Origin: Legionella anisa
GTDB taxonomy: Bacteria > Pseudomonadota > Gammaproteobacteria > Legionellales > Legionellaceae
Direction of reading: 5' to 3'
Assembly (NCBI RefSeq): GCF_001467525.1
Contig: NZ_LNXS01000004.1
Span: forward strand, 62,001 to 126,000
Length of the DNA stretch: 64,000 nucleotides
This document shows positions 52,843 to 62,227 of this stretch, piece by piece; the stretch's first letter is position 1, and the number at the start of each line of letters is the position of its first letter. Position numbers and translations under genes: made by a program. The notes under the pieces were generated by a model. The model made no database searches. It saw only the letters and a program-made list of their open reading frames with translations, and was not told the DNA's origin.

Positions 52843-54027
52843 ATGGATAATAACCATATAGTTGTGCTCAACTCAGGCTCTTCAAGTATTAAATTCGCTG
52901 TATACGAACTGAGTTCTACTTTGCCCAAACAGCTGCACGGTATTGTTGAAAACATTCGGGAATCACCTGCTCTGAAATTGTATGACAAAAATAATGTTTT
53001 AGTGAGAGAAAATCATTTCGAAAAAGATCGCGGGTACAGCTACTTTTATGAATTATTATTCTCAGCCTTAAAAACCAATCAATTTGGTTTTCAAATCAGT
53101 ACCGTAGGACATCGGGTAGTGCATGGTGGTCATGAGTTTAATTCACCTGTTTGTATTTCTGCGGAAATCATGGAAAAATTAAAAAAACTCATTCCTTTTG
53201 CTCCGCTGCATCAGCCCTACAATCTCGAAGCAATTGAGAGTATCAATAAACTCTATCCTAATTTACGACAAATCGCTTGTTTTGATACTGCATTTCATAC
53301 AACGCATCCAAAGACAGCAGATCGATTTGGCCTTCCAAGAAAATTTTTTGAAGCAGGGGTAAAACGCTATGGTTTTCATGGGCTTTCCTATGAATTCATT
53401 ATGCATCAACTGGAAAACATCAATCCGCAAAAACACTCAGGTCGGATTGTCATCGCGCATCTGGGAAATGGTGCCAGCATGTGTGCAGTCAAGCAAGGAA
53501 AATCAGTAGACAGTACTATGGGGTTCACTGCATTGGATGGCCTGGTGATGGGTACACGTTGTGGCACGATTGATCCTGGCGTCATTCTTTATCTTATGCA
53601 GTCTGAAAGAATGAGCCCAGATAAAATTCAAAATTTACTTTATAAAGAATCGGGCTTATTAGGCGTTTCCGGTATTACTTCGAATATGCAAAAGTTGCTT
53701 GCAGACAAAAGCCCGCATGCAAAAGAAGCAATTGAGCTATTTGTCTATCGCATACGTAGAGAGCTCGGCGCACTTGCTGCTGCACTTGGTGGGCTGGATG
53801 TATTGGTTTTCACCGGCGGCATTGGAGAAAATTCCTGGCAAATTCGTCACGCCGTCTGTCAAGACAGTGAATGGCTCGGGATCGAAATCGATACGACTTT
53901 AAACAAGACCAAACAATTAATGATTAGTAGTCCCAAAAGTTTTGTCGACATTTACGCGATCCCTACTGATGAGGAATGGGTTATTGCCAATCATTGTTTC
54001 CGTCTTATTAAGAATAAGGAATTATGA
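52843..54027 (+). CDS. ackA: Acetate kinase
   Basis: The 394-residue protein is a complete acetate kinase: the N-terminal VVLNSGSSSIKFAVYEL (phosphate-binding loop), the HRVVHGG region, DTAFHTTHP, HLGNGASMCAV and the C-terminal GGIGENSWQIR. It interconverts acetate plus ATP with acetyl phosphate. The downstream fabI begins two bases after its stop, giving a coupled ackA-fabI unit as seen in some other proteobacteria with pta-ackA-fabI clusters; no pta gene lies next to it here. The start at 52843 (MDNNH) was preferred over an upstream ATG. Confidence 0.93.
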   Translation: MDNNHIVVLNSGSSSIKFAVYELSSTLPKQLHGIVENIRESPALKLYDKNNVLVRENHFEKDRGYSYFYELLFSALKTNQFGFQISTVGHRVVHGGHEFNSPVCISAEIMEKLKKLIPFAPLHQPYNLEAIESINKLYPNLRQIACFDTAFHTTHPKTADRFGLPRKFFEAGVKRYGFHGLSYEFIMHQLENINPQKHSGRIVIAHLGNGASMCAVKQGKSVDSTMGFTALDGLVMGTRCGTIDPGVILYLMQSERMSPDKIQNLLYKESGLLGVSGITSNMQKLLADKSPHAKEAIELFVYRIRRELGALAAALGGLDVLVFTGGIGENSWQIRHAVCQDSEWLGIEIDTTLNKTKQLMISSPKSFVDIYAIPTDEEWVIANHCFRLIKNKEL

Positions 54028-54028
54028 C

Positions 54029-54799
54029 ATGGACACCACATTACTTGCAGGAAAAAAAGCTTTGGTAGTTGGTATTGCCAATGAACGTTCCATCGCCTTT
54101 GGTTGTGCACATGCCTTGAAGAGGGCTGGCGCTGATCTGGCAGTCACTTATTTAAATGAGAAAACCAAGTCGTATGTGGATAAAGTAGCCAACACACTCC
54201 AACCTTCTATTTATCGTCAGTGTGATGTGACCCAAGAGCATGATTTGGATAATTTATTTTTAGAAATCAACAAAAAATGGGGACAAATTGACATTGTAAT
54301 TCATTCGATTGCTTTTGCACCCAAAGAAGATTTACAAAATCCTGTGCACGAATGTTCTAAAGAAGGCTTTCTCATGGCGATGGATATTTCCTGCCATTCA
54401 TTTATTCGTATGGCGAATCTGGCGAAACCCCTGATGAAAAATGGTGGCTCATTGTTTGCCATGTCTTTCTACGGAGCAGAAAAGGTGGTCGAAAATTATA
54501 ATCTCATGGGGCCAGTTAAGGCTGCATTGGAAGCTTCTGTGCGTTATATGGCAGTAGAATTGGGTCCACAAAAAATTCGCGTCATCGCGCTCTCTCCTGG
54601 TCCTCTAAAAACACGTGCTGCCTCGGGTTTGGGGAAGTTTGATGATTTACTTCAGCTTGCAAAAGAAAAATCCCCCTTAAGATCATTGGTTGATATCGAT
54701 GATGTAGGCGCAATGGTGGTTTTTCTTGCCAGCCAATACGCTAAAAACATTACTGGTGATGTCATTTATATTGATAGCGGTTATCATATTACCGGTTAA
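54029..54799 (+). CDS. fabI: Enoyl-[acyl-carrier-protein] reductase FabI
   Basis: The 256-residue protein fits FabI: an NADH-binding VVGIANERSIAFGCAHAL, then IVIHSIAFAPKEDL, and a catalytic YGAEKVVENYNLMGPVKAAL with the Tyr-x6-Lys pair, plus the late SGYHITG end. It reduces enoyl-ACP in the last step of each fatty-acid elongation cycle. The ATG at 54029 lies two bases past the ackA stop; the 29 upstream codons in frame belong to ackA's antisense-like overlap and were dropped. It may be one of more than one enoyl reductase in this genome. Confidence 0.93.
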   Translation: MDTTLLAGKKALVVGIANERSIAFGCAHALKRAGADLAVTYLNEKTKSYVDKVANTLQPSIYRQCDVTQEHDLDNLFLEINKKWGQIDIVIHSIAFAPKEDLQNPVHECSKEGFLMAMDISCHSFIRMANLAKPLMKNGGSLFAMSFYGAEKVVENYNLMGPVKAALEASVRYMAVELGPQKIRVIALSPGPLKTRAASGLGKFDDLLQLAKEKSPLRSLVDIDDVGAMVVFLASQYAKNITGDVIYIDSGYHITG

Positions 54800-54930
54800 T
54801 ATTTATTGCTCCTTTTTAGAATTAATCCAATATAAAATGCCATAAAAGAGCTTAGATAAAAAAATGATGCGTATAAATCATAGTATTATATCGCATACTC
54901 CATGTCTCATGTAACTAATGGAAGACCGTA

Positions 54931-55131
54931 ATGAATATCGATCAAAAAATCACCTGCCCTATTTGTGCGAAACAAAATACCTGGTGCTCCGAGAACCGGT
55001 TCAAACCTTTTTGCTCTCATCGATGTAAGCTCATTGACTTAGGTGAGTGGGTTAGCGAGACTCGGAAAATTCCTGGAAATTCGCCTGATCCAGACCTCAA
55101 TGTTGAGGTTCATCATGATCAAGACGAATAA
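54931..55131 (+). CDS. yacG: Zinc-binding DNA gyrase inhibitor YacG
   Basis: A 66-residue protein with four cysteines arranged CPIC (early), then CSHRC, i.e. a C-x2-C/C-x3-C zinc site, followed by LIDLGEWV, the landmarks of YacG, which binds GyrB. The acidic tail (HHDQDE) is typical. Complete; transcribed with or just after fabI. Confidence 0.93.
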   Translation: MNIDQKITCPICAKQNTWCSENRFKPFCSHRCKLIDLGEWVSETRKIPGNSPDPDLNVEVHHDQDE

Positions 55132-55302
55132 TTCTTCTCTTTTCCGGCACGATTACGATTTTTGATAATCTATTCATACGCCAGAGCTGGTTAAAATTGA
55201 CGGCCTGTCGAATATTAAAGCATGGCTGTTTCAATGAATCAGGTTATCCATTTTATATTATACTGTTAATCATGTGGGTTGAATCAAACAAAGGATTAAT
55301 CA

Positions 55303-55902
55303 ATGGCCCAAGAAGACAAGCGTCCTCAGCTTTTTCTTGCTTTTCCAGATGATTCTGAGCCATCGGAGCCAACTCAAGGATCAAACGAGCCTGAGGACTC
55401 GAATCGTGCTGTAAAACCATGGTTGCGTTTATTTGCTCGCTCTATTGACTTGACACTATTTTCGTTCTTTTTTGCTCTAATACTCTATTACGTGACCCCT
55501 TCATTTTTTCTTGATTTACCGCAAGCAATTTTTGGCATTATTTCTCTTTTTCTGTGGATATACGCTGAAACTCTCTTCTTGACTACCTGGGGCACTACGC
55601 CAGGCAAATGGCTTCTAAATATTCAAATAAAAGCCAATGATGATAAAAAGCCAAGATTATTTAACGCACTTAGAAGAAGCATCAAAGTTTGGTTTTTCGG
55701 ACTTGCTATGGGTATTCCCTTCATTACTGTTTTTACATTATTTTGCGCTTATTTCGAACTGAACAAAAATAAGATAACGACTTGGGACAAATCAGAAAAA
55801 TTTACAATTACGCATAAATCGATATCCAAATATAAAGTTGTAATTGCGGTACTCATTTTAGGAGTACCCATAGCGCTTAATATCTATGAGTTATACAGCT
55901 AA
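55303..55902 (+). CDS. RDD-family membrane protein
   Basis: The 199-residue protein has a polar acidic N-terminus (45 residues) followed by an RDD domain: RLFARSIDLTLF with the Arg-Asp pair, then three or four membrane helices and TTWGTTPGKWLLNIQI. RDD proteins are uncharacterised inner-membrane proteins, some linked to ion or osmotic responses. An ATG with AAAGGATTAATC upstream supports the start. It converges with the CNNM/CorC gene. Confidence 0.85.
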   Translation: MAQEDKRPQLFLAFPDDSEPSEPTQGSNEPEDSNRAVKPWLRLFARSIDLTLFSFFFALILYYVTPSFFLDLPQAIFGIISLFLWIYAETLFLTTWGTTPGKWLLNIQIKANDDKKPRLFNALRRSIKVWFFGLAMGIPFITVFTLFCAYFELNKNKITTWDKSEKFTITHKSISKYKVVIAVLILGVPIALNIYELYS

Positions 55903-55912
55903 TCCGTTTTAC

Positions 55913-57241
55913 TTAATCAGCATGCCCCTCAGAGTCATCAGCGTCTTTTTGAGGATAAATTCTTACCTTAATAATTTTTGAGGGACTAACTTTTTCAATT
56001 TTGGCGTGAAACTCTGGAAATTCAATGTACTCTCCTTCCTTAGGTAAGTAGCCCAAGCGATGAATAAATAATCCATTTAAAATATCAATCTCATCGTCTA
56101 TATCAATCTCCTGGTTCAATGCTTGTTCTAAAAAATAGATGGAGCAATTGCCTGAAGCAGATATGCTCCCATCATCATTTAATACCCAATCCACTTTAGT
56201 ACGATGAAATTCATCTTTAATTCGACCAAGCATCACCTGCAGTAAATTATCGAGCGTAACAAATCCCAAAATACTCCCTTTACCGCTGTAAACGAGCGCA
56301 AAATGAGACATCCCCTCACGGAATTTATGTAACAAATCCAATGCGGGTACACGACGTGACACTTTGAGAACCGGTCGGAGAAGTGATTGTAATTCTTTGA
56401 TCTCGCCATGCTGATAAAAAATAGGAAGGAGATCTTTGACATGAATAATACCTATAACATCTTTTTTATCTGGATCATAAACTGGATAACGACTGTAACG
56501 ATGCTTCATAATGATCTCGATGATTTCCTGGATAGGCTTGCTTATATTGAGCATGACCATTTCTTCGTTAGATCGCATCACTTCAGTTACTTTCAGGTCC
56601 GCTAAATCCAGAGTGTGCTCAATGATTTCAAACTCTTCTTCCGTAAGCTCACCATGAAGATGGCTTGCACCTAAAAGCAGCTTTATTTCATCTGTCGAAT
56701 GAAAATACTCACTCTGGTGCACTTCATCTAATTTAAAAACCCTCAAAAGAAAATTTGAGCAGGTATTGAGCATCCATATTGCAGGATACATAAGCCAATA
56801 AAAACCATATAGCGGCAGGGCAGTCCACACAGATACTCGTTCTGACTGACGAACTGCAAGGGATTTGGGCATTAACTCCCCAACGACAATATGGAGAAAA
56901 GAAATAAATGAAAAAGCGACAAAAAAAGCAATGACCGTGATTAATTGTGGTGAGCTCACACCAATAAAAATCAGAAATGGTCTCAACAGATCAGCAAAAG
57001 CAGGCTCTCCTATCCAACCCAATCCCAGTGAGGCAATCGTGATACCGAGCTGACATGCAGATAAATACGCATCAAGATGTTTGTGAATATGTACTAAAAT
57101 TCTTCCGCGTAAACCATACATATCCTTGATTGCTTCGACACGAGTGGCTCGCAGCTTGACCATCCCAAATTCGGCTGCCACGAAAAAAGCATTAAGTAGA
57201 ACCAATAGAAACGCTAATAGAACCTGTATAAAATTGATCAC
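55913..57241 (-). CDS. CNNM/CorC family membrane protein with CBS and transporter-associated domains
   Basis: The 442-residue protein has the DUF21/CNNM membrane domain (about residues 1-190, with ARKxE-like loops and GELMPKSLAVRQSERV), two CBS modules (210-330, including VIGIIHVKDLLPIF) and a C-terminal CorC_HlyC domain (345-430, WVLNDDGSISASGNCSI). Such proteins are often annotated as hemolysins but most likely export or regulate magnesium or cobalt. The order is canonical and complete. A small gene lies 28 bp upstream on the same strand. Confidence 0.9.
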   Translation of the reverse strand: MINFIQVLLAFLLVLLNAFFVAAEFGMVKLRATRVEAIKDMYGLRGRILVHIHKHLDAYLSACQLGITIASLGLGWIGEPAFADLLRPFLIFIGVSSPQLITVIAFFVAFSFISFLHIVVGELMPKSLAVRQSERVSVWTALPLYGFYWLMYPAIWMLNTCSNFLLRVFKLDEVHQSEYFHSTDEIKLLLGASHLHGELTEEEFEIIEHTLDLADLKVTEVMRSNEEMVMLNISKPIQEIIEIIMKHRYSRYPVYDPDKKDVIGIIHVKDLLPIFYQHGEIKELQSLLRPVLKVSRRVPALDLLHKFREGMSHFALVYSGKGSILGFVTLDNLLQVMLGRIKDEFHRTKVDWVLNDDGSISASGNCSIYFLEQALNQEIDIDDEIDILNGLFIHRLGYLPKEGEYIEFPEFHAKIEKVSPSKIIKVRIYPQKDADDSEGHAD

Positions 57242-57269
57242 GGAATTTCCTTATCTCGAAACCCAGTAG

Positions 57270-57476
57270 TTAGTGCGGTTTATCTTTTTCAAGAGTCTCT
57301 CTCCAAGCTTGCTCTTCGGACTTGGTTTCAAAAATCTCTTTATCGGTTTTTTCTATGTCATGTTCATCTACTTTTTTGTCATGCTTAGCACCTGCCAAAT
57401 TACTGGGTTTCTTTTGATTTTTAATTTTACTCACACGCTCCACTGCATGTGGTTGAGGATTCTGATAGATTTTCAT
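57270..57476 (-). CDS. Small basic/acidic hypothetical protein
   Basis: A 68-residue, highly charged protein (KVDEHDIEKTDKEIFETKSEE) without any hydrophobic segment. An AAAAGGACTTAT ribosome site lies just before the ATG, and the gene is 28 bp ahead of the CNNM/CorC gene, so a two-gene unit is likely. No family recognised. Real coding is supported by the ribosome site and spacing rather than by homology. Confidence 0.55.
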   Translation of the reverse strand: MKIYQNPQPHAVERVSKIKNQKKPSNLAGAKHDKKVDEHDIEKTDKEIFETKSEEQAWRETLEKDKPH

Positions 57477-57668
57477 ATAAGTCCTTTTTTACCAATAGCT
57501 GTAAGTATAAGTATAGTTCTTTCATGTAAGATGGATTATTTTTCCGGAAATAACATATTTTTGCATATAATTTTACGCTTTTACTGCCCGTACATAGAAG
57601 CTGGGAAACGAATAGAGCAGACTGGAGCAAGCCTGCTTTATTGCTTATAAAAAACTACACCACCACAA

Positions 57669-59351
57669 CTAATTCGCTCTTGGAGCTCGACCATTGTATG
57701 ATGCGACCCGAGCCCCCCACTCCAACAGATTTTTATTGCAATCATCTTTATCCAAAATCACCTCAATAAAGCATAAGGCATCTGTTTTTTTGGCTTCTTT
57801 AATTGCATCGAGAAGTGCTTGATGCGTAGGGGCTCTAAACGCCCGAGCATTCGCTTGTTCTCCATTAAAAACATCGACTAAATCAGCATAACGCCAATTA
57901 TTAATCACATTATAGGGACCGTCATGAATCTGCACCTCGATCGTATAAGAAGCATTATTCATTAAAAAAATGATGGGCTTAAATCCATAACGAACGAGTG
58001 TAGAAAGCTCCTGGGCACTCATTTGAAAAGAACCATCGCCAATCAAAGCAATAACCCGCTTTTTATTGTGAAGCGCTGCTTGCATACCCAGAAGCGCTCC
58101 TACAGACCACCCAATTGATCCATATTGCATTTGAATTTCAAAGGGGCAATTTTCAGGCAAATTAAGCCGCATACCATTAAACCATGAGTCACCAGTTTCA
58201 GCCAAAACCCCATAATCACTGCTTAAAAGCTTTTGAATTTGTCCAAATAAAAATCGGGTGGTAAGGGGCGAATTCAGATCATCCGGTTCGTTATATAAAG
58301 GTGCAGAACCTGCGATTCGTTTATACGCTTTGACTGAGGCATCATTAAATTTTAATTTGTCCTTTAATCCTCGCAAAAACTCATTCATGTACACTTCGGT
58401 ATATACTTTACCGGCGATAGAAACACTCCCATCTGCAATGATAATAAGTTTTTTAGGTTGAATATTACACACATGTCCAACCGTCGTATAATCGTTAAAA
58501 TTAGGCCCTATAAAGAAATACAGGTCACTTGATTCTACAATTTCTCCACATCCCGGAGAACTGACTGGCCCCCAATAAATACCCATGTAATTAGGATGTT
58601 GTTCTGAAACAAATCCCTTAGCATCAGGCATTGCTGCTAAGGCATAGCCACAGGATTTACTTAAAGTTTCGATCATGGCAGTTGCTTCGCAGGAGCGGGA
58701 TTTACTGCCTGCAATCAGCACGGGTTTAACAGCAGAGTTGAGCTTCTCTGCTGCATCCTCGATTGCTGCAGTAAGAGAAGAGGTGTCGCTCAAGCGTTTG
58801 ACATTAAGCGCCCGTTGTGTGGGAGGAGAAACAGTTAACCCCGCAATATTGCATGCAATTTCAATATAAACAGGTTTTTTCTTTTCCAATGCAATTGCTA
58901 TAGCAGTATCAATTTGCATGGGCGCATCACTTGGCCTATGAATAAACACACTATGCGCTGTAATTTTCGCAAATATTTCGCGAACATAGCTGTAATTTTC
59001 CGTTGCCAGAGTATGATGGAGAATTTCTGCATCCTGTACGGAGTTTGTATTAGGGCCACCTGAAATGACGATTACAGGCAAATTCTCAGCATAAGCCCCG
59101 GCAACCGCATTAACTGCACTTAAGCCACCAACACTAAAGGTGACAACCAAGGCAGAAACGCCTTTTATTCGCGCGTAACCATCTGCTGCATAACCCGCAT
59201 TCAGCTCATTACAGCAATTGATCATTTTGAGTGATGTATTTTTTAATAACTCGTCCAATAAGCCCAGATTATAGTCCCCAGGAATTGCGAAGTAATCATT
59301 CATTCCTAATTCTTGGAGACGTTGTGCAAGATAAGTACCTACAGTTGCCAT
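57669..59351 (-). CDS. Pyruvate decarboxylase-like TPP enzyme
   Basis: The 560-residue protein matches pyruvate/indolepyruvate decarboxylases: a catalytic Glu in CCNELNAGYAADGYAR, the paired histidines in EILHHTLATENYSYV, ETGDSWFNGM and the TPP-binding IGDGSFQMSAQELS, followed by a late IEVQIHDGPYNVI. These agree with Zymomonas/plant-type pyruvate decarboxylases (2-oxo acid to aldehyde plus CO2), which are rare in bacteria. The related indolepyruvate enzyme is possible. The start at 59351 follows AAAGGACTCCTT; five upstream codons were dropped. Single gene. Confidence 0.87.
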   Translation of the reverse strand: MATVGTYLAQRLQELGMNDYFAIPGDYNLGLLDELLKNTSLKMINCCNELNAGYAADGYARIKGVSALVVTFSVGGLSAVNAVAGAYAENLPVIVISGGPNTNSVQDAEILHHTLATENYSYVREIFAKITAHSVFIHRPSDAPMQIDTAIAIALEKKKPVYIEIACNIAGLTVSPPTQRALNVKRLSDTSSLTAAIEDAAEKLNSAVKPVLIAGSKSRSCEATAMIETLSKSCGYALAAMPDAKGFVSEQHPNYMGIYWGPVSSPGCGEIVESSDLYFFIGPNFNDYTTVGHVCNIQPKKLIIIADGSVSIAGKVYTEVYMNEFLRGLKDKLKFNDASVKAYKRIAGSAPLYNEPDDLNSPLTTRFLFGQIQKLLSSDYGVLAETGDSWFNGMRLNLPENCPFEIQMQYGSIGWSVGALLGMQAALHNKKRVIALIGDGSFQMSAQELSTLVRYGFKPIIFLMNNASYTIEVQIHDGPYNVINNWRYADLVDVFNGEQANARAFRAPTHQALLDAIKEAKKTDALCFIEVILDKDDCNKNLLEWGARVASYNGRAPRAN

Positions 59352-59469
59352 AAGGAGTCCTTTCATTGAAATACTGAGAGTGTTTCAATTTATTATGGCA
59401 GTGGGTTATTCTTTCTTCAAGGAATTATTGCCCTTTTATTGAACAAAACCTTGGAAATTTATATTGCGG

Positions 59470-61770
59470 TTACTTTTTTAAATGATCAACAAAATAATCC
59501 CAAATTCTACGCCAAACATATGCATTCATAAAATACAGAGAATGGTTTTCATTCGGAACTAATAACATGTCAAAGTTTTTATCTGCCTTAATCAAGGCAT
59601 CAACCAATTGCAACATATTGGATGGATGGACGTTATCATCTAAATCACCATGAATTAGAAATAGCTTTCCCTTAAGTTGAGCCGCCAAGGGATAATTCGA
59701 TTGCAGGGTATAATCTACATCGTTTGCTAAACCATGATACCGTTCGCCCCAAAATGCCAAATAGCTTCGGAGATCTTGTAGTCCAGAAACACAGACACCT
59801 ACTTGATAAAAGTCGGAATAGTCCAACAAAGCTCGCGTTGCGGCATACCCGCCCGCCGACTGCCCGATAATACCGACTCGCTTTATATCCATATAAGAGT
59901 ACTGCTCTGCAAGGCTTTTAATCACCGCAACATGATCTTCTAATCCGCCAGCAGTTTCTAAATGCTGGTAGGAATATTCATGAAACTTTTTAGAGCGTAA
60001 AGGGGTGCCGCGTCCGTCCATGTTAATGACGATGAAACCTAATTCAGCCAAACTTTGCGGCCACCAGCAACCGTAGAAATATTCAGGAGGATCATAACAA
60101 TAGGTTTTAGGCACACGTGTCAATTGTGGACCTGGATAAATGTCATCAATTATTGGATATTTTTTCTTTGGATCAAAATCTGTAGGAAAATACATGACAC
60201 CATAAATATCTGTTTCTCCATCAGCACCTTTGAGACAAAAAGAGTTCGGTTGTTTATATCCCAAAGCATGGAGCAGAGAAAAATCTGCTTCTTCCAATAG
60301 ATCAATTTCGCTCCCCTTTTTATCATATATTTTGGTGACTGGAATGGAATCCATGGAAGAACAATAATCAATAAAATAGTCCCCAGATGGCGAGAAAACA
60401 ATGGTGTGATCTGCTGTTTCTGGTGTCAGCAATTGCACGTCACTCCCATCCAAGCGCGCACGATATAAATAACGAAAGTAGGGATCAACATGTGCTTCTT
60501 TGCCATTCCCTAAAAAGTAAACCCACCGGTCTTTCGCATCAACATGAACTACTTTGCGAACCATCCAGGAACCTTGGGTGATTGGATTTTTTAATTGTCC
60601 AGTTTGTAAATCATATAAATAAAGATGAGCCCAACCGTTATGATTCGATAACCAAATAAACTCATGTGTCTCTGCAAGTATGTGCGTGTAATTTTGCCAT
60701 AAAATTAATTGACTGGGTTCAACATACCCCGAAGACTTCTCAGTGAGAATGATTCGATGTTGTGCTGTCGCGACATCCAACTCACATAAAGAGAGTTGAT
60801 GGTTACCACGCTCTTCTTTTAAAAAAAAGATTTTTTTACTGTCTGCACTCCACCAAATATAGCCTGCTTCAATGGGAGATCCGACTAATGCGGGCATCAA
60901 AGGGGGCATATCGATTTTACTCAGTTTCTTTTCTGCGACGTCAATCAGACATAATCTGATTTCTGGGATCGCATCATCACCTACAAAAGGAATATGGGCC
61001 TCGTAAACTTTAGGACGAAATGAACCGTCCTCCGGGACATGTTGCAGCAGCGATAATTTTTTCACATGCTGTTGATTGCACTGAAAGGTAACAATTTTTT
61101 GTGAATCGGGGGACCAAATTGCCATCGGTGGTAATACCGTCTGCATCCGCTGCAGCGTTAATGAGGTTAAATTAGTATCAGGAGAAACAGCGTATGCATT
61201 CGTTGCGGTACCATCAGTAGTAAGTTGATACTCTTTATTTTCGTCAAATGAAAAAAGAAATAAGTTATGCTCCTTACTGTATATATCCCAACACTGATCC
61301 AGTGAGCGAATTCTTGGCGCAATGGAAATGGGTAAAAGGCCCCAAAGCTCCATGATCGTGGGACATCGAGACATCGCCGCAGGTTTTTTTATCTCCGGAA
61401 CAAGCGAGAGCACCTGGGTTGTCCGATCATATTGAAAAATAAATTGCTCCATATGGAGTTGCAAAATGTGTTCGTCAACAAAATCAATTTTATTGATTGG
61501 CAAAGCAGAAGCGATAACTTCCCGATTTAATTTTTCTGCAACTTTGCGTGCCAGCAATGAGTGATCAAAAGCAGATTCCTTCTTCTTATTTTGCAGATTA
61601 AAAATAAGATATTCATAGCCTTGAATTGTGTCATGTCGATAACAAATCCGCTTTTCATCGGGTGACCACGCAATTGAAGGTTGAACGTTTTTTAGCAAAC
61701 CAGCAACGTTTTGCGGAAGAAATTTTTTTGCTTTCTCATAACGCTTTGCTTTCTCTTTTTCCATAATCAT
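59470..61770 (-). CDS. S9 prolyl-oligopeptidase family (dipeptidyl-peptidase-IV-like)
   Basis: The 766-residue protein has a DPP-IV-like N-terminal beta-propeller (repeated WSPD motifs, e.g. SIAWSPDEKRI and AIWSPDSQKIV) and a C-terminal peptidase with Ser in GIIGQSAGGYAATRAL, Asp in HGDLDDNVHPSNML and His in NENHSLYF. It should cut dipeptides or short peptides after proline or alanine. No signal peptide, so it probably works in the cytosol on peptides taken up, or is exported by another route. It is coupled to the upstream SnoaL-like gene (5 nt gap). Confidence 0.87.
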   Translation of the reverse strand: MIMEKEKAKRYEKAKKFLPQNVAGLLKNVQPSIAWSPDEKRICYRHDTIQGYEYLIFNLQNKKKESAFDHSLLARKVAEKLNREVIASALPINKIDFVDEHILQLHMEQFIFQYDRTTQVLSLVPEIKKPAAMSRCPTIMELWGLLPISIAPRIRSLDQCWDIYSKEHNLFLFSFDENKEYQLTTDGTATNAYAVSPDTNLTSLTLQRMQTVLPPMAIWSPDSQKIVTFQCNQQHVKKLSLLQHVPEDGSFRPKVYEAHIPFVGDDAIPEIRLCLIDVAEKKLSKIDMPPLMPALVGSPIEAGYIWWSADSKKIFFLKEERGNHQLSLCELDVATAQHRIILTEKSSGYVEPSQLILWQNYTHILAETHEFIWLSNHNGWAHLYLYDLQTGQLKNPITQGSWMVRKVVHVDAKDRWVYFLGNGKEAHVDPYFRYLYRARLDGSDVQLLTPETADHTIVFSPSGDYFIDYCSSMDSIPVTKIYDKKGSEIDLLEEADFSLLHALGYKQPNSFCLKGADGETDIYGVMYFPTDFDPKKKYPIIDDIYPGPQLTRVPKTYCYDPPEYFYGCWWPQSLAELGFIVINMDGRGTPLRSKKFHEYSYQHLETAGGLEDHVAVIKSLAEQYSYMDIKRVGIIGQSAGGYAATRALLDYSDFYQVGVCVSGLQDLRSYLAFWGERYHGLANDVDYTLQSNYPLAAQLKGKLFLIHGDLDDNVHPSNMLQLVDALIKADKNFDMLLVPNENHSLYFMNAYVWRRIWDYFVDHLKK

Positions 61771-61775
61771 GCCTA

Positions 61776-62195
61776 TTACTTTTGACTTTGTTGCATTTTG
61801 GTGATCATGTCATTTAAATCACTGTATACCCAAGCTTCCGCAATTTGCTGATTATGATCCAAGCGGAAAATAGTAATGCCACTATAAAATACAGAGATAC
61901 CCGTTGCAGGAATTCCTGAAAATTCATTACGATGGGTGCCATGTCCATGCCAGCGTGTCACCACTTTATCACCACTAACCATCAGATCATCAATAGAGTG
62001 TATTAGATCTGGGAAAGCGCGATACCATTGCAGTAAGGCTTCTTTGAAATCCTGTAAATTTGCTGCTTGATCATAGCTAAAATGAATCACCGTCTTTGCT
62101 GAAAAAAGCTCATCTGCTAAAGCAGCATTTTGCTGATTCCACATCTCATCAAAAACCCTCCTCACTGTCTTTTCTATTGCTGTAGTCATTTTCAT
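61776..62195 (-). CDS. SnoaL/NTF2-like ester-cyclase-type protein
   Basis: The 139-residue protein has the SnoaL-type NTF2 fold: a helix-led start, then YRAFPDLIHSIDDLMVSGDKVVTRWHGHGTHRNEF and IFRLDHNQQIAEAWVYSD, characteristic of polyketide-cyclase-like small proteins with a cavity. Substrate unknown. The ATG has an AAGGAACGA site. It precedes the S9 peptidase by only 5 nt, so the two are one operon. Confidence 0.83.
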   Translation of the reverse strand: MKMTTAIEKTVRRVFDEMWNQQNAALADELFSAKTVIHFSYDQAANLQDFKEALLQWYRAFPDLIHSIDDLMVSGDKVVTRWHGHGTHRNEFSGIPATGISVFYSGITIFRLDHNQQIAEAWVYSDLNDMITKMQQSQK

Positions 62196-62227
62196 TCGTT
62201 CCTTGATTCATAGAGAAATTTCATTTA

